A stretch of DNA of 56,477 nucleotides. Origin: RGIG3102 sp964525015. Its GTDB lineage: Bacteria > Bacillota > Clostridia > Oscillospirales > Ruminococcaceae. The position numbers and the translations under genes are program-made. The notes under the pieces are model-generated. The model was not told the origin of the DNA. It searched no databases and worked only from the letters and a program-made list of their open reading frames with translations. Shown here one piece after another: positions 26,175-33,966 of the stretch. The stretch lies in NCBI GenBank assembly GCA_964525015.1, contig CAZGFY010000011.1:1-56477 (forward strand). Direction: 5' to 3'. Position 1 is the first letter of the stretch; every line of letters begins with the position of its first letter.

Positions 26175-26645
26175 ATGATAAAAAGATTTTTTTGTAGCGT
26201 AAGATATGCCTTTAATGGGATAAAGCTTGCTATAAATGAAGAAAGAAATTTTAGAATAGACTTAGTTGTTATGTTTATTATTTTAAGGCTAAGTCTATTT
26301 TATGATTTTTCAAAAGCTGAATGGGCAGTTATTATTCTCATTAGCTTTTTAATTCCAAGCCTTGAGCTTATTAACACTGCTGTGGAAAGAAGTGTGTTTA
26401 AGCCAGATAATGATCACTATAATTCAGCAGGACAAGCAAAAGATGTTGCAGCGGCAGGAGTTTTGTTTTTATCTCTTGGGGCAGTTTTAATAGCAGGGAT
26501 TTTATTTTTAGATTTCGGTGTGATTTCTAATATATTTATATATTACAAAAATAATTTAATAGAATTAATAATATCATTAGTGTTTTTAATTATAGGATAT
26601 ATTTTTATAATTAAAGATGAGATGTTAAAAAAAGGAAAAAAGTAA
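26175..26645 (+). CDS. dgkA: Diacylglycerol/undecaprenol kinase with C-terminal extension
   Basis: This is a small integral membrane kinase. The signature LELINTAVERSV near residue 63 and the downstream AGQAKDVAAAGVLF carry the Glu, Asn and Asp residues of the DgkA active site. Gram-positive members mainly phosphorylate undecaprenol. The length of 156 residues exceeds the usual 120-130. The extra 30 residues form another membrane helix (LIISLVFLIIGYIFII) with a basic tail. The ATG is two bases after the ybeY stop. Cytidine deaminase, often found between dgkA and era, is missing here. Confidence 0.9.
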   Translation: MIKRFFCSVRYAFNGIKLAINEERNFRIDLVVMFIILRLSLFYDFSKAEWAVIILISFLIPSLELINTAVERSVFKPDNDHYNSAGQAKDVAAAGVLFLSLGAVLIAGILFLDFGVISNIFIYYKNNLIELIISLVFLIIGYIFIIKDEMLKKGKK

Positions 26646-27554
26646 ATGAATTTTAATACAAAATCAATTTTTATAGCAGTTGTAGGCAGACCAAATGTAG
26701 GCAAATCTTCAATGATGAACCTACTACTAGGTGAAAAAATAGCAATAGTAACTCAAAAACCGCAAACAACAAGGACAAGTATTACTGGAATTTTAACAAA
26801 AGAAAAAACACAATTTGTGTTTTTAGATACACCCGGTATTCACACACCAAAAACAAAACTTGGCGAAAGAATGGTTAAAACTAGCCATAAAACTATTGCC
26901 GATGTAGATTTAGCGCTAATGCTTTTTGAGCCACTTCGTGATATAAATGAAGCTGAAGAAGGATTAATTAGGAATATTAAAGCTAAAAAAATGCCTGCCA
27001 TTGCAGTTATAAATAAAATAGATATTGTAAATGATAAATCAAAATTATTAAAACAAATTAAAGAATTAAAAGATTTAGATGTTTTTGATGAAATCTGCCT
27101 AACTTCTGTTAAAGATAATGACGGGGTAGATGATTTATTAAAAACTATTGACAAATATGCAATCGAAGGACCACATTACTTTGAGGAAGACTCTGTAACG
27201 AATCTTCCAGAAAAGGTTATAGTTTCAGAAATAGTTAGAGAAAAAATACTTCTTAATATGTTTGATGAAATTCCACACGGTACAAATGTTGAAGTGGAGT
27301 CGTTTAAAGAAAGAAAAAAAGCGAATATAATTGATATTGGTATTGTTATTTATTGTGAGAGAAAAACTCATAAAGGAATGATAATTGGAAAACAAGGCGC
27401 TATGCTTAAAAAGATAGCTTCAAGCTCAAGGGCTGATATTGAAAGATTTTTAGGCACTAAAGTTAATATGCAGTGCTGGGTTAAAGTTAAAGAAGATTGG
27501 CGAGATTCTAATTTTGATTTAAATGATTTTGGATTTAAAGAAGATAAAATGTAA
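26646..27554 (+). CDS. era: GTPase Era
   Basis: Era is an essential GTPase that binds the 3' end of 16S rRNA and checks 30S assembly. The 302-residue protein has G1 GRPNVGKSS (residues 14-22), a G2 segment around TTRTSITGI, G3 DTPG near residue 62, G4 NKID near residue 124, and a C-terminal KH domain with IGKQGAMLKKIASSSR. GGAAAAAAG precedes the ATG, which abuts the dgkA stop. yqzL and recO follow after about 250 bases, an order conserved in spore formers. Confidence 0.97.
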   Translation: MNFNTKSIFIAVVGRPNVGKSSMMNLLLGEKIAIVTQKPQTTRTSITGILTKEKTQFVFLDTPGIHTPKTKLGERMVKTSHKTIADVDLALMLFEPLRDINEAEEGLIRNIKAKKMPAIAVINKIDIVNDKSKLLKQIKELKDLDVFDEICLTSVKDNDGVDDLLKTIDKYAIEGPHYFEEDSVTNLPEKVIVSEIVREKILLNMFDEIPHGTNVEVESFKERKKANIIDIGIVIYCERKTHKGMIIGKQGAMLKKIASSSRADIERFLGTKVNMQCWVKVKEDWRDSNFDLNDFGFKEDKM

Positions 27555-27803
27555 AAAATTAACATGTTATATTTCTAGTTTTCTAAGATATAATACTAGC
27601 AAGGGAAAAGAAAGCCCTAGTTGTTTTAAGATGATAAAATAAAAATATGTGAGATTATATTTTATTAAAACATCTTTTGTTTATAGTAAAGTATTATGAT
27701 TACTATAAAATAAAATTATTATCTAAAAACTATTTTGAAAATAAGTTTATCTTATAACTCAAAATATATAAGCTGGGGTATTTTCTCTTAATTTTATTAG
27801 GAT
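27555..27803 (+). other. Structured leader between era and yqzL-recO
   Basis: No gene is seen in these 249 bases. Two hairpins are visible: 27628-27641 with 27658-27676 (AAGATG/CATCTT and ATAAAATA/TATTTTAT with a 5-base bulge), followed by TTTTG, and a perfect TATAGTAA/TTACTATA stem at 27682-27708. TATAAT at about 27589 may be a -10 element, but its -35 is poor. The region could hold a weak terminator for era and a start site for recO. Confidence 0.35.
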
Positions 27804-27974
27804 GTGGTATTTATTAATGAGAATAATTACTGGAAAAACTTTATAAATAGTGGAAAAATCGAAGATTATTTAAAATATAAAGAATATAAAAATATCCAAG
27901 AGGGATTAAATGAGCAATCAGATGATATCTGTAAAGGGAATAGTTTTAAAAGAAACGAAAACCAAAGAGAGTGA
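27804..27974 (+). CDS. yqzL: YqzL-like small sporulation-associated protein
   Basis: A 56-codon frame, absent if only ATG starts are considered, encodes YWKNFINSGKIEDYLKYK near its N-terminus. That matches the W-x2-F-x2-(T/S)G-x-I-x2-YL-x-(Y/F)K pattern of YqzL, which lies between era and recO in many spore-forming Bacillota. The only conventional start is GTG at 27804, with AGGA just one base upstream. An ATT at 27813 or a one-base change around the out-of-frame ATG at 27817 are alternatives. The frame runs 65 bases into recO. Function is unknown in the family. Confidence 0.6.
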   Translation: MVFINENNYWKNFINSGKIEDYLKYKEYKNIQEGLNEQSDDICKGNSFKRNENQRE

Positions 27975-28677
27975 TAAAATCATAACTGTTTTAACAGATG
28001 AACTCGGAGTTATATCAATTTATGCAAAAGGCGCTATGAGACTGAAAAATAAGTTTCATAGCGCTACTAGTATTTTTGTATATAGTGAGTTTTTAGTTTA
28101 CTCTTCTAGTAAAAGTAAATTGTATAAATTAAACGAAGCAAATATTATAAATGTTTTTTATAAACTAGGCGAAGATATTGAAAAATTATCTCTTGCATAT
28201 TATTTTTCAGAAATCACAACCGAGGTGATTGTTCCAAATGAGCAATCAAAAGATATATTAAGATTATTTTTAAATATTTTGCATTATCTAACTACTGATA
28301 AATGGAGCAAAATACTATGTAAAGCAGCATTTGAAATGAGAATTTTATGCGATGTTGGATACAGACCTAATTTAATAGGTTGTATTAGATGTCAGGAAAG
28401 CGAAAAAGAGTTGTACTTATTTAATATAAACCAAGGACAGATAGTTTGCAAAGATTGCTATAACAATGTTATGGATTATGAAAATTTAATTTGCGATAAG
28501 GCTGTTTTAATTGCGCTTAGATATTTTGCTTATGCAGATTTAGATAAGATGTTTAGCTTTAATTTAGAAAATAAGAGCCTTGAAAACTTATCTAAATTAG
28601 CAGAACGCTACACTCTCTTTCACACAAAACACAACTATAAAACCTTGGATTTTTTAAAATCTCTTGGAGTAATTTAG
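27910..28677 (+). CDS. recO: DNA repair protein RecO
   Basis: RecO helps load RecA at single-stranded gaps. The 255-residue protein has an N-terminal OB-fold (GIVLKETKTKESDKIITVL, residues 10-28, then IYAKGAMRLKNKF). A zinc finger near residues 157-182 has two Cys pairs, CIRC and CKDC, and the C-terminal half is helical. AGAGGG precedes the ATG. The start overlaps the yqzL frame, which would couple their translation. mutS2 follows 18 bases downstream. Confidence 0.95.
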   Translation: MSNQMISVKGIVLKETKTKESDKIITVLTDELGVISIYAKGAMRLKNKFHSATSIFVYSEFLVYSSSKSKLYKLNEANIINVFYKLGEDIEKLSLAYYFSEITTEVIVPNEQSKDILRLFLNILHYLTTDKWSKILCKAAFEMRILCDVGYRPNLIGCIRCQESEKELYLFNINQGQIVCKDCYNNVMDYENLICDKAVLIALRYFAYADLDKMFSFNLENKSLENLSKLAERYTLFHTKHNYKTLDFLKSLGVI

Positions 28678-28695
28678 AAAGGAAAATTCATATAA

Positions 28696-31074
28696 ATGAT
28701 TAAAAAAAGTTTATCTTCATTAGAGTTTGATATAATTTTAAATACTCTAAGTGAAAACTGCACATTTTTAGAAAATAAAGAAAAAGCAAAGGATATAATT
28801 CCAAGCAATGATATAGAAACGGTTAAAGAAGAACTTCTAAAAACCGATACAATGATGACATATATTTTAAAACATCAAAACCCAAGATTAGATTCAGCAA
28901 AAGAAAGTAAATCTGCTGTTATACATAGTGAAAAAGGGGCAAATTTAACATTTGGTCAGCTTTTGCAAGTTGCTAGAATGTATAAGAATTTTGAGAGAAT
29001 TAAAAAATGGTATTTTGCATATGAAAGAAATAGCGATATTTTAGACTGGCATATTTCTTCTATTATCGAAAATACTGCGCTTGAAAAATCAATTTCAGAT
29101 ATAATTATTTCAGAAACTCAAATTGCAGATAATGCAAGCGATGAATTATATAGAATTAGAAAACAAATAAAACAAACAGAAAGCCAAGTAAGAGATAAAC
29201 TTGATAATTTAATAAAATCTTCAACCTATCAAAAATATCTGCAAGAATCAGTTGTAACTTTAAGGCAGAATAAATTTGTTATCCCTGTAAAATCCGAATA
29301 TAAAAATGAGATTAAGGGTATAACTCACGATGTTTCTTCTTCAGGGGCAACTTATTTTATCGAGCCAGCAGTTATAGTTGAGTTAAATGGCAAGATAATG
29401 CAGTTATATAATCAAGAGCAGGATGAAATAAATGTAATATTATCTCGTTTATCTATGGTAGTTGCAGCAAATGCGGGTGTTTTTTATGAAAATTACGATA
29501 AATTATTAGAAATTGATATGATTGTTGCAAAGGCAAAGCTTGGTCTTAATATGGATGCAAGAATGCCAAAAGTGAATTCAAACTTGCAATTTAATCTAGT
29601 TAAGGCAAGGCACCCTTTAATAGATAAAAACATCGTTGTGCCAATTGATATTTCTCTTGGATATGATTATGACACTTTAGTTATAACAGGACCAAACACA
29701 GGTGGTAAAACAGTTGCACTTAAAACATCAGGATTACTGCTTTCAATGGCATGCAGTGGGATATTAATTCCAGCTAGTGAAAATTCATCAATCTGCGTTT
29801 TTGATAAAATCCTTGTTGATATAGGGGATGAGCAGAGCATACAGCAAAGTTTGTCAACTTTTTCAGGTCATATGAAAAATATTGCTAAAATTTTAGAGCA
29901 AGCCGATAATAAATCGCTAGTTTTAATGGATGAACTAGGCTCAGGCACAGACCCAGCCGAAGGGGCGGCTCTTGCAATAAGCATTATTGAAAAACTAAGA
30001 GATTTAAAAACAAAGGTGATGACAAGTACTCACTATGGCGAAATTAAAATATTTGCAATCGAAACAGCAAATGTTCAAAATGCAAGCTGTGAGTTTGATA
30101 TAGAAACTTTATCGCCTACTTATAAAATCATAGTTGGCGTTCCGGGGAAATCTAATGCTTTTAATATAAGTAAAAGGCTTGGGATTTCAAATGAAATTAT
30201 TAATAGTGCAAAAACTCATCTTTCTAATGAAGATAAAAAATTAAATAGCGTTTTTTCTCAGCTAGAAGATATGAAAAAAGAATTAGTTTTAAGGCAAAAT
30301 GAAATCGAAGAATTAAAAAACTATGCAGCTATTAGTATGCAAAAGGCGAATAAGGAAAGCGAAGAAATATTAAATAGAGCAAAAAAAGAAGCAGAAATGC
30401 TCACTTTTAAAGCTAAAGAAGTTGCACAAAGGGTGCAAGATGAAGCTTACAATCTTTCAGACGATTTAAAAAGACTTCAAAAGCAAGAAAATGTTTCAGC
30501 TCAAAAACGCCTGCAAGAAGCAAGAGATATTGCAAGAAATAAAACAAGCAAATTACTATCTAATGTTACGGAAGATAAACAGCCTTTAAAAGAATATCCA
30601 AAGCTAGAAAGCGTGAAAAAAGGGGATAAGGTTATTATTGCATCTTTAAATAAAGAGGCAGTTGTGCAATCTGAGGCTGATAATAAAGGAATGGTTCAAG
30701 TTACGGCTGGGATAATAAAAACAAAGGTTCATATTGATGATTTGTATCTTGATACAAAAACAACTAAACCTAAAAATAATCAAGGATTTAGAAATAATCG
30801 CCCTAAAAATTCAGATAAAGAAATCAGAAGTGCATCAAGCGAAATTAATTTACTTGGTATGAATGTTGAAGATGCGATACTAGAAGTTGATAGATTTATA
30901 GATATGAGCTTTAGGGGACAACTGAAAACTATTTATCTAATCCACGGAAAAGGCACTGGTGCTTTAAGAGCCGGAATACACGCATACCTTAAAAAGCATA
31001 AATCAGTTGCGTTTTTCAGGCTAGGTGCTTATGGCGAAGGCGAAAGTGGAGTTACAGTAGTTGAGCTTAAATAA
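28696..31074 (+). CDS. mutS2: Endonuclease/ATPase MutS2
   Basis: The 792-residue MutS2 lacks the mismatch-binding domain of MutS. It has helical core domains (1-310), a Walker A motif TGPNTGGKT near residue 331, Walker B in LMDELGSGTDP near residue 410, and a long coiled coil (about 515-620). A C-terminal Smr domain (about 710-792) contains LLGMNVEDAILEVDRFID and IHGKGTGAL. The family acts in ribosome collision rescue and suppression of recombination in Bacillota. AGAAAGG precedes the ATG. It ends the era-recO cluster. Confidence 0.96.
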   Translation: MIKKSLSSLEFDIILNTLSENCTFLENKEKAKDIIPSNDIETVKEELLKTDTMMTYILKHQNPRLDSAKESKSAVIHSEKGANLTFGQLLQVARMYKNFERIKKWYFAYERNSDILDWHISSIIENTALEKSISDIIISETQIADNASDELYRIRKQIKQTESQVRDKLDNLIKSSTYQKYLQESVVTLRQNKFVIPVKSEYKNEIKGITHDVSSSGATYFIEPAVIVELNGKIMQLYNQEQDEINVILSRLSMVVAANAGVFYENYDKLLEIDMIVAKAKLGLNMDARMPKVNSNLQFNLVKARHPLIDKNIVVPIDISLGYDYDTLVITGPNTGGKTVALKTSGLLLSMACSGILIPASENSSICVFDKILVDIGDEQSIQQSLSTFSGHMKNIAKILEQADNKSLVLMDELGSGTDPAEGAALAISIIEKLRDLKTKVMTSTHYGEIKIFAIETANVQNASCEFDIETLSPTYKIIVGVPGKSNAFNISKRLGISNEIINSAKTHLSNEDKKLNSVFSQLEDMKKELVLRQNEIEELKNYAAISMQKANKESEEILNRAKKEAEMLTFKAKEVAQRVQDEAYNLSDDLKRLQKQENVSAQKRLQEARDIARNKTSKLLSNVTEDKQPLKEYPKLESVKKGDKVIIASLNKEAVVQSEADNKGMVQVTAGIIKTKVHIDDLYLDTKTTKPKNNQGFRNNRPKNSDKEIRSASSEINLLGMNVEDAILEVDRFIDMSFRGQLKTIYLIHGKGTGALRAGIHAYLKKHKSVAFFRLGAYGEGESGVTVVELK

Positions 31075-31088
31075 AATCAACAATTTTA

Positions 31089-31116
31089 TTGACAAAAGAA
31101 AAAAAAGATATATAAT
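31089..31116 (+). promoter_or_regulatory. Consensus sigma-A promoter before a leader hairpin
   Basis: Perfect TTGACA and perfect TATAAT are separated by 16 bases. Predicted transcription begins near 31123, only about 14 bases before a 10-bp hairpin and 130 bases before the MATE gene. Confidence 0.7.
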
Positions 31117-31136
31117 ACTTGTATACAGCAAATTAA

Positions 31137-31178
31137 AAGATACTCCTTTAATTTTAGGGAGTATCTTATGATTTTTTA
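31137..31178 (+). terminator. Leader hairpin/possible attenuator upstream of the MATE gene
   Basis: The 10-bp stem AAGATACTCC/GGAGTATCTT has an 11-base loop. It is followed by ATG and a run of T (31171-31176). It may simply end the mutS2 transcript, but because a consensus promoter lies between mutS2 and the hairpin it could also terminate transcription of the MATE leader. Confidence 0.55.
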
Positions 31179-31253
31179 TAAATGAAAAATATGATTTTAT
31201 TTATAAAAATTAAGTGATTATAAGGAAAAGTATTTTGAATTAAGGAGATTAGA

Positions 31254-32612
31254 ATGAAAAACGATTTTTTAGAAGGCAGCCCGTTTAAAATTATTCTTAA
31301 ATTTAGTATTCCTATGATAATAGGAAACTTGTTTCAGCAGTTGTATTCAACGGTCGACTCAATAATTGTAGGTAATTTTGAAGGGTCTAATGCACTAGGC
31401 GCAATAAGCGTTAGCTTTAGTGTTCAATTTTTAATATTAGCTATTGCATTTGGATTTACAATTGGGCTTTCTGTTATATTGGCTCAGGTGTATGGGGCAA
31501 GAGATATGGAAAAAGTTAAAAAAACTTTTTCAACTGGTATGATGCTTATTATGGCTCTTGCTGTTGTTTTGGCTGTTATAGGATATTTTATCTCTGCGCC
31601 AGTTTTAGAATTAATAGGAACTGATCCGGTGATTATGGCAGACAGCGTTGTGTATTTGCAGATAATGTTTATTGGTTTGCCAGCTATGTTTTTTTATAAT
31701 TTCTATGCATCAGCATTAAGGGCAATTGGAGATAGCAAAACACCATTATACTTTTTAATTATCGCAACTATCATTAATATAGTATTAGATTATATTTTTG
31801 TTGCATATTTTGGAATGGGCGTTATGGGTGTTGCACTTGCAACATTGATTGCACAGCTTGTAAGTGGCGTTTTATCGCATATTTATGTGATGAATAATAT
31901 AGAGATTTTCAAATATCAAAAAGGAGAATTTGTTTTTGATAAAGAAATTGCAAAGGCGATAGTTCAATACGGCATACCAGCTGCTATTCAGCAATCGATT
32001 ATATCTTTAGGTTTTTTAGGCGTTCAAAGCTTTGTAAACTTCTTTGGTGCTAATATGACATCAGCTTTTGGAGCAGCTGGAAGAATAGAGAATTTTGTAA
32101 CACTTCCAATGATGAACATAGCCTCTGCATTATCAATGTTTGCAGGGCAAAATATTGGGGCGAATAAAGAAGATAGAGCATTAAAAGGCATTAAGGCAAC
32201 AGTTATTATGCAAACAGTTTTCTGTGGCGCTATGATTATAATTATCCCAGTTTTTGCTGAAACTTTACTAGCTTTATTTGGGCTTGAAAGTTCGCCAGCT
32301 GTTATGCAGCTAGGATTAATGGGGGTTAGCTTTAGTGCTTATTTCTACATAGTTTTTGCAGTTTTGCAAACTCTAAGTCAATTTCACAGGGGTGTTGGAG
32401 ATACAACCTTCTCAATGATTGTTAGTATATTTATGATAGCAGTTAGAATACCACTAACTTATTTAATGGTTCACGTATGGCAGCTTGGCGAAATTTCAAT
32501 TTGGTATGGAATGGTTGCAGGTTGGTCAGCATCATTATTATTAAATGTGATAAGATTTGCTTCAGGAAAATGGAGAGGTAGAGCCTTTATTCAAAAAGAT
32601 GTAGAAGTTTAA
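31254..32612 (+). CDS. MATE family multidrug exporter
   Basis: The 452-residue membrane protein has twelve hydrophobic segments in two related halves of six. Characteristic MATE phrases are present: PMIIGNLFQQLYSTVDSIIVG near residues 18-38, and in the second half the GAAGRIENFVTLPMMNIA segment near residue 275. The family exports cationic drugs and metabolites by Na+ or H+ antiport. AAGGAG lies upstream of the ATG. The leader holds a consensus promoter and hairpin. Downstream AraC and deaminase genes run the same way but are separated from it by a terminator. Confidence 0.93.
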   Translation: MKNDFLEGSPFKIILKFSIPMIIGNLFQQLYSTVDSIIVGNFEGSNALGAISVSFSVQFLILAIAFGFTIGLSVILAQVYGARDMEKVKKTFSTGMMLIMALAVVLAVIGYFISAPVLELIGTDPVIMADSVVYLQIMFIGLPAMFFYNFYASALRAIGDSKTPLYFLIIATIINIVLDYIFVAYFGMGVMGVALATLIAQLVSGVLSHIYVMNNIEIFKYQKGEFVFDKEIAKAIVQYGIPAAIQQSIISLGFLGVQSFVNFFGANMTSAFGAAGRIENFVTLPMMNIASALSMFAGQNIGANKEDRALKGIKATVIMQTVFCGAMIIIIPVFAETLLALFGLESSPAVMQLGLMGVSFSAYFYIVFAVLQTLSQFHRGVGDTTFSMIVSIFMIAVRIPLTYLMVHVWQLGEISIWYGMVAGWSASLLLNVIRFASGKWRGRAFIQKDVEV

Positions 32613-32618
32613 ATTTTT

Positions 32619-32646
32619 AAAAGTGCAGAAAAAATTCTGCACTTTT
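32619..32646 (+). terminator. Terminator after the MATE gene
   Basis: AAAAGTGCAGAA pairs with TTCTGCACTTTT (4-base loop), followed by TTGT and more T. Confidence 0.85.
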
Positions 32647-32732
32647 TTGTATTTTTATAAATTAAATCTTGAAATTTAAATTAAATTACTATATACTAAA
32701 ATATATGGTATTTATTGGCGAGAGAGGTTAGT

Positions 32733-33518
32733 ATGACTTTTGATATAAAAAAATATTGTTATGCAAATCATCCAAGAGAAGAAATTGGAAATAGCTTTGA
32801 ATATTCACACATCGGGCTTAATCTTATGTATGTAATTGGAGATAAAGTTAGCGTTTTTATAAACGATAAAGAAATCCAGTTAAATGAGGGAGAAGTTTTA
32901 TGTGCTGTTTCGCCTTGCGTTATTAAAAACAAGGGAAAAGGAAGAGTGTATGCTCTAAATATAAACGGTGCTCTAGTAGATAAATATATAAAGGAAATAG
33001 ATGAATATATGGTAGTTGCATCTATTTATATTCAAATGGTTCCATTATTAATTCATCAAATTATTGAAAGTTATGACAATGTTGCTAAAAGTCATATAGC
33101 AACAACTAGTTTTAATATACTTAGTGTATTAAGTATGAATGAAAATAGAAGCACTATTTCTAATCAAACGATTAATGAAGCGATTAAACTCATTAATGAT
33201 AATTATGCTAACACATATGGAGTTGAAGAGCTATCAAGAGCTTTAAATATTTCAAAAAGCCATTTAGTAAGAGAGTTTTATAAACACACAGGAACAACAC
33301 CTGGGAAATATTTAAATTCTGTTAGGATAGATGCTATAAAGCTTCTTTTAGAACAAACTTCTTTGCCACTCAATACAATTGCCGTAAAAACTGGCTTTTC
33401 AGGGGATAATTATTTATGTAAAGCGTTTAAAAAGGCAACAGGAGAAACGCCAATTGAGTATAAAAATAGAATGGTGGTTTCACAATATCTACCAAATCAA
33501 ATAAGTTTTAATATATAA
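32733..33518 (+). CDS. AraC family transcriptional regulator
   Basis: The protein is 261 residues from the ATG at 32733, chosen for the AGAGAGG just upstream; a TTG in frame at 32715 lacks a site. The N-terminal 150 residues form a short cupin-like domain with low similarity to sugar-binding AraC sensors. The C-terminal 100 residues have two helix-turn-helix motifs, around YGVEELSRALNISKSHLVRE and LNTIAVKTGFSGDNYLCKAF, ending in the family signature with GETPIEYKNR. It lies between a MATE exporter and a deaminase gene, 22 bases before the latter, so it probably regulates one or both. Confidence 0.9.
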   Translation: MTFDIKKYCYANHPREEIGNSFEYSHIGLNLMYVIGDKVSVFINDKEIQLNEGEVLCAVSPCVIKNKGKGRVYALNINGALVDKYIKEIDEYMVVASIYIQMVPLLIHQIIESYDNVAKSHIATTSFNILSVLSMNENRSTISNQTINEAIKLINDNYANTYGVEELSRALNISKSHLVREFYKHTGTTPGKYLNSVRIDAIKLLLEQTSLPLNTIAVKTGFSGDNYLCKAFKKATGETPIEYKNRMVVSQYLPNQISFNI

Positions 33519-33540
33519 AAACACAAAATAAGGTGTAAAA

Positions 33541-33927
33541 ATGAATTTAAATGAAAATGATATTCTGCTAATTAATAAAGCAAGCGAAGTGATAAAGAAA
33601 AATTATGATGAAGTAAATTATAATCACACAGTAGGGGCAGCTGTTTTAACTGAAAGTGGGAATATATATGTAGGCGTGAATGTTTATTCACTTCACGGAG
33701 CCTGTGCAGAACAAGTTGCTATAGGAACAGCAATTGCAAATGGAGAAAGAAAATTTAAATCTATCGTTGCAGTAAAGGGAAAACAAGGAGATAAAATATT
33801 ATCACCTTGTGGAAATTGCAGACAGATGCTTTGCGATTATATGCCAAACTGCGAAGTTATTATTTCTAAAGAAAATAAAGTTTTAGCAAAAGAATTATTG
33901 CCTTTTGCGTATCAAGTGGAAAATTAA
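33541..33927 (+). CDS. Cytidine deaminase family protein, blasticidin-S-deaminase-like
   Basis: The 128-residue zinc deaminase has Cys55 and catalytic Glu57 in HGACAEQVAIGTA, and Cys90 and Cys93 in ILSPCGNCRQ. The combination GVNVY, xCAExxxxGTA and ILSPCGxCRQ recalls fungal and bacterial blasticidin S deaminases more than housekeeping Cdd, whose zinc motif usually reads CAER. It may deaminate cytosine nucleosides or aminoacyl-nucleoside antibiotics. The gene follows an AraC regulator at 22 bases and is followed by a bidirectional terminator. Cytidine salvage is the conservative alternative, as dgkA-era here lack the usual cdd. Confidence 0.85.
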   Translation: MNLNENDILLINKASEVIKKNYDEVNYNHTVGAAVLTESGNIYVGVNVYSLHGACAEQVAIGTAIANGERKFKSIVAVKGKQGDKILSPCGNCRQMLCDYMPNCEVIISKENKVLAKELLPFAYQVEN

Positions 33928-33930
33928 AAA

Positions 33931-33960
33931 ACAATCACTAGTGTAAAATCTAGTGATTGT
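33931..33960. terminator. Bidirectional terminator
   Basis: A perfect 10-bp stem ACAATCACTA/TAGTGATTGT with A-run and T-run flanks separates the deaminase gene from the convergent sigma-factor operon. Confidence 0.9.
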
Positions 33961-33966
33961 ATTTTT

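Noticed and set aside
27817..27846. Nine-codon ATG frame before recO
   Set aside because: Although its ribosome binding site is well spaced, the peptide is tiny. It is more informative as evidence of a damaged or unusual yqzL start.
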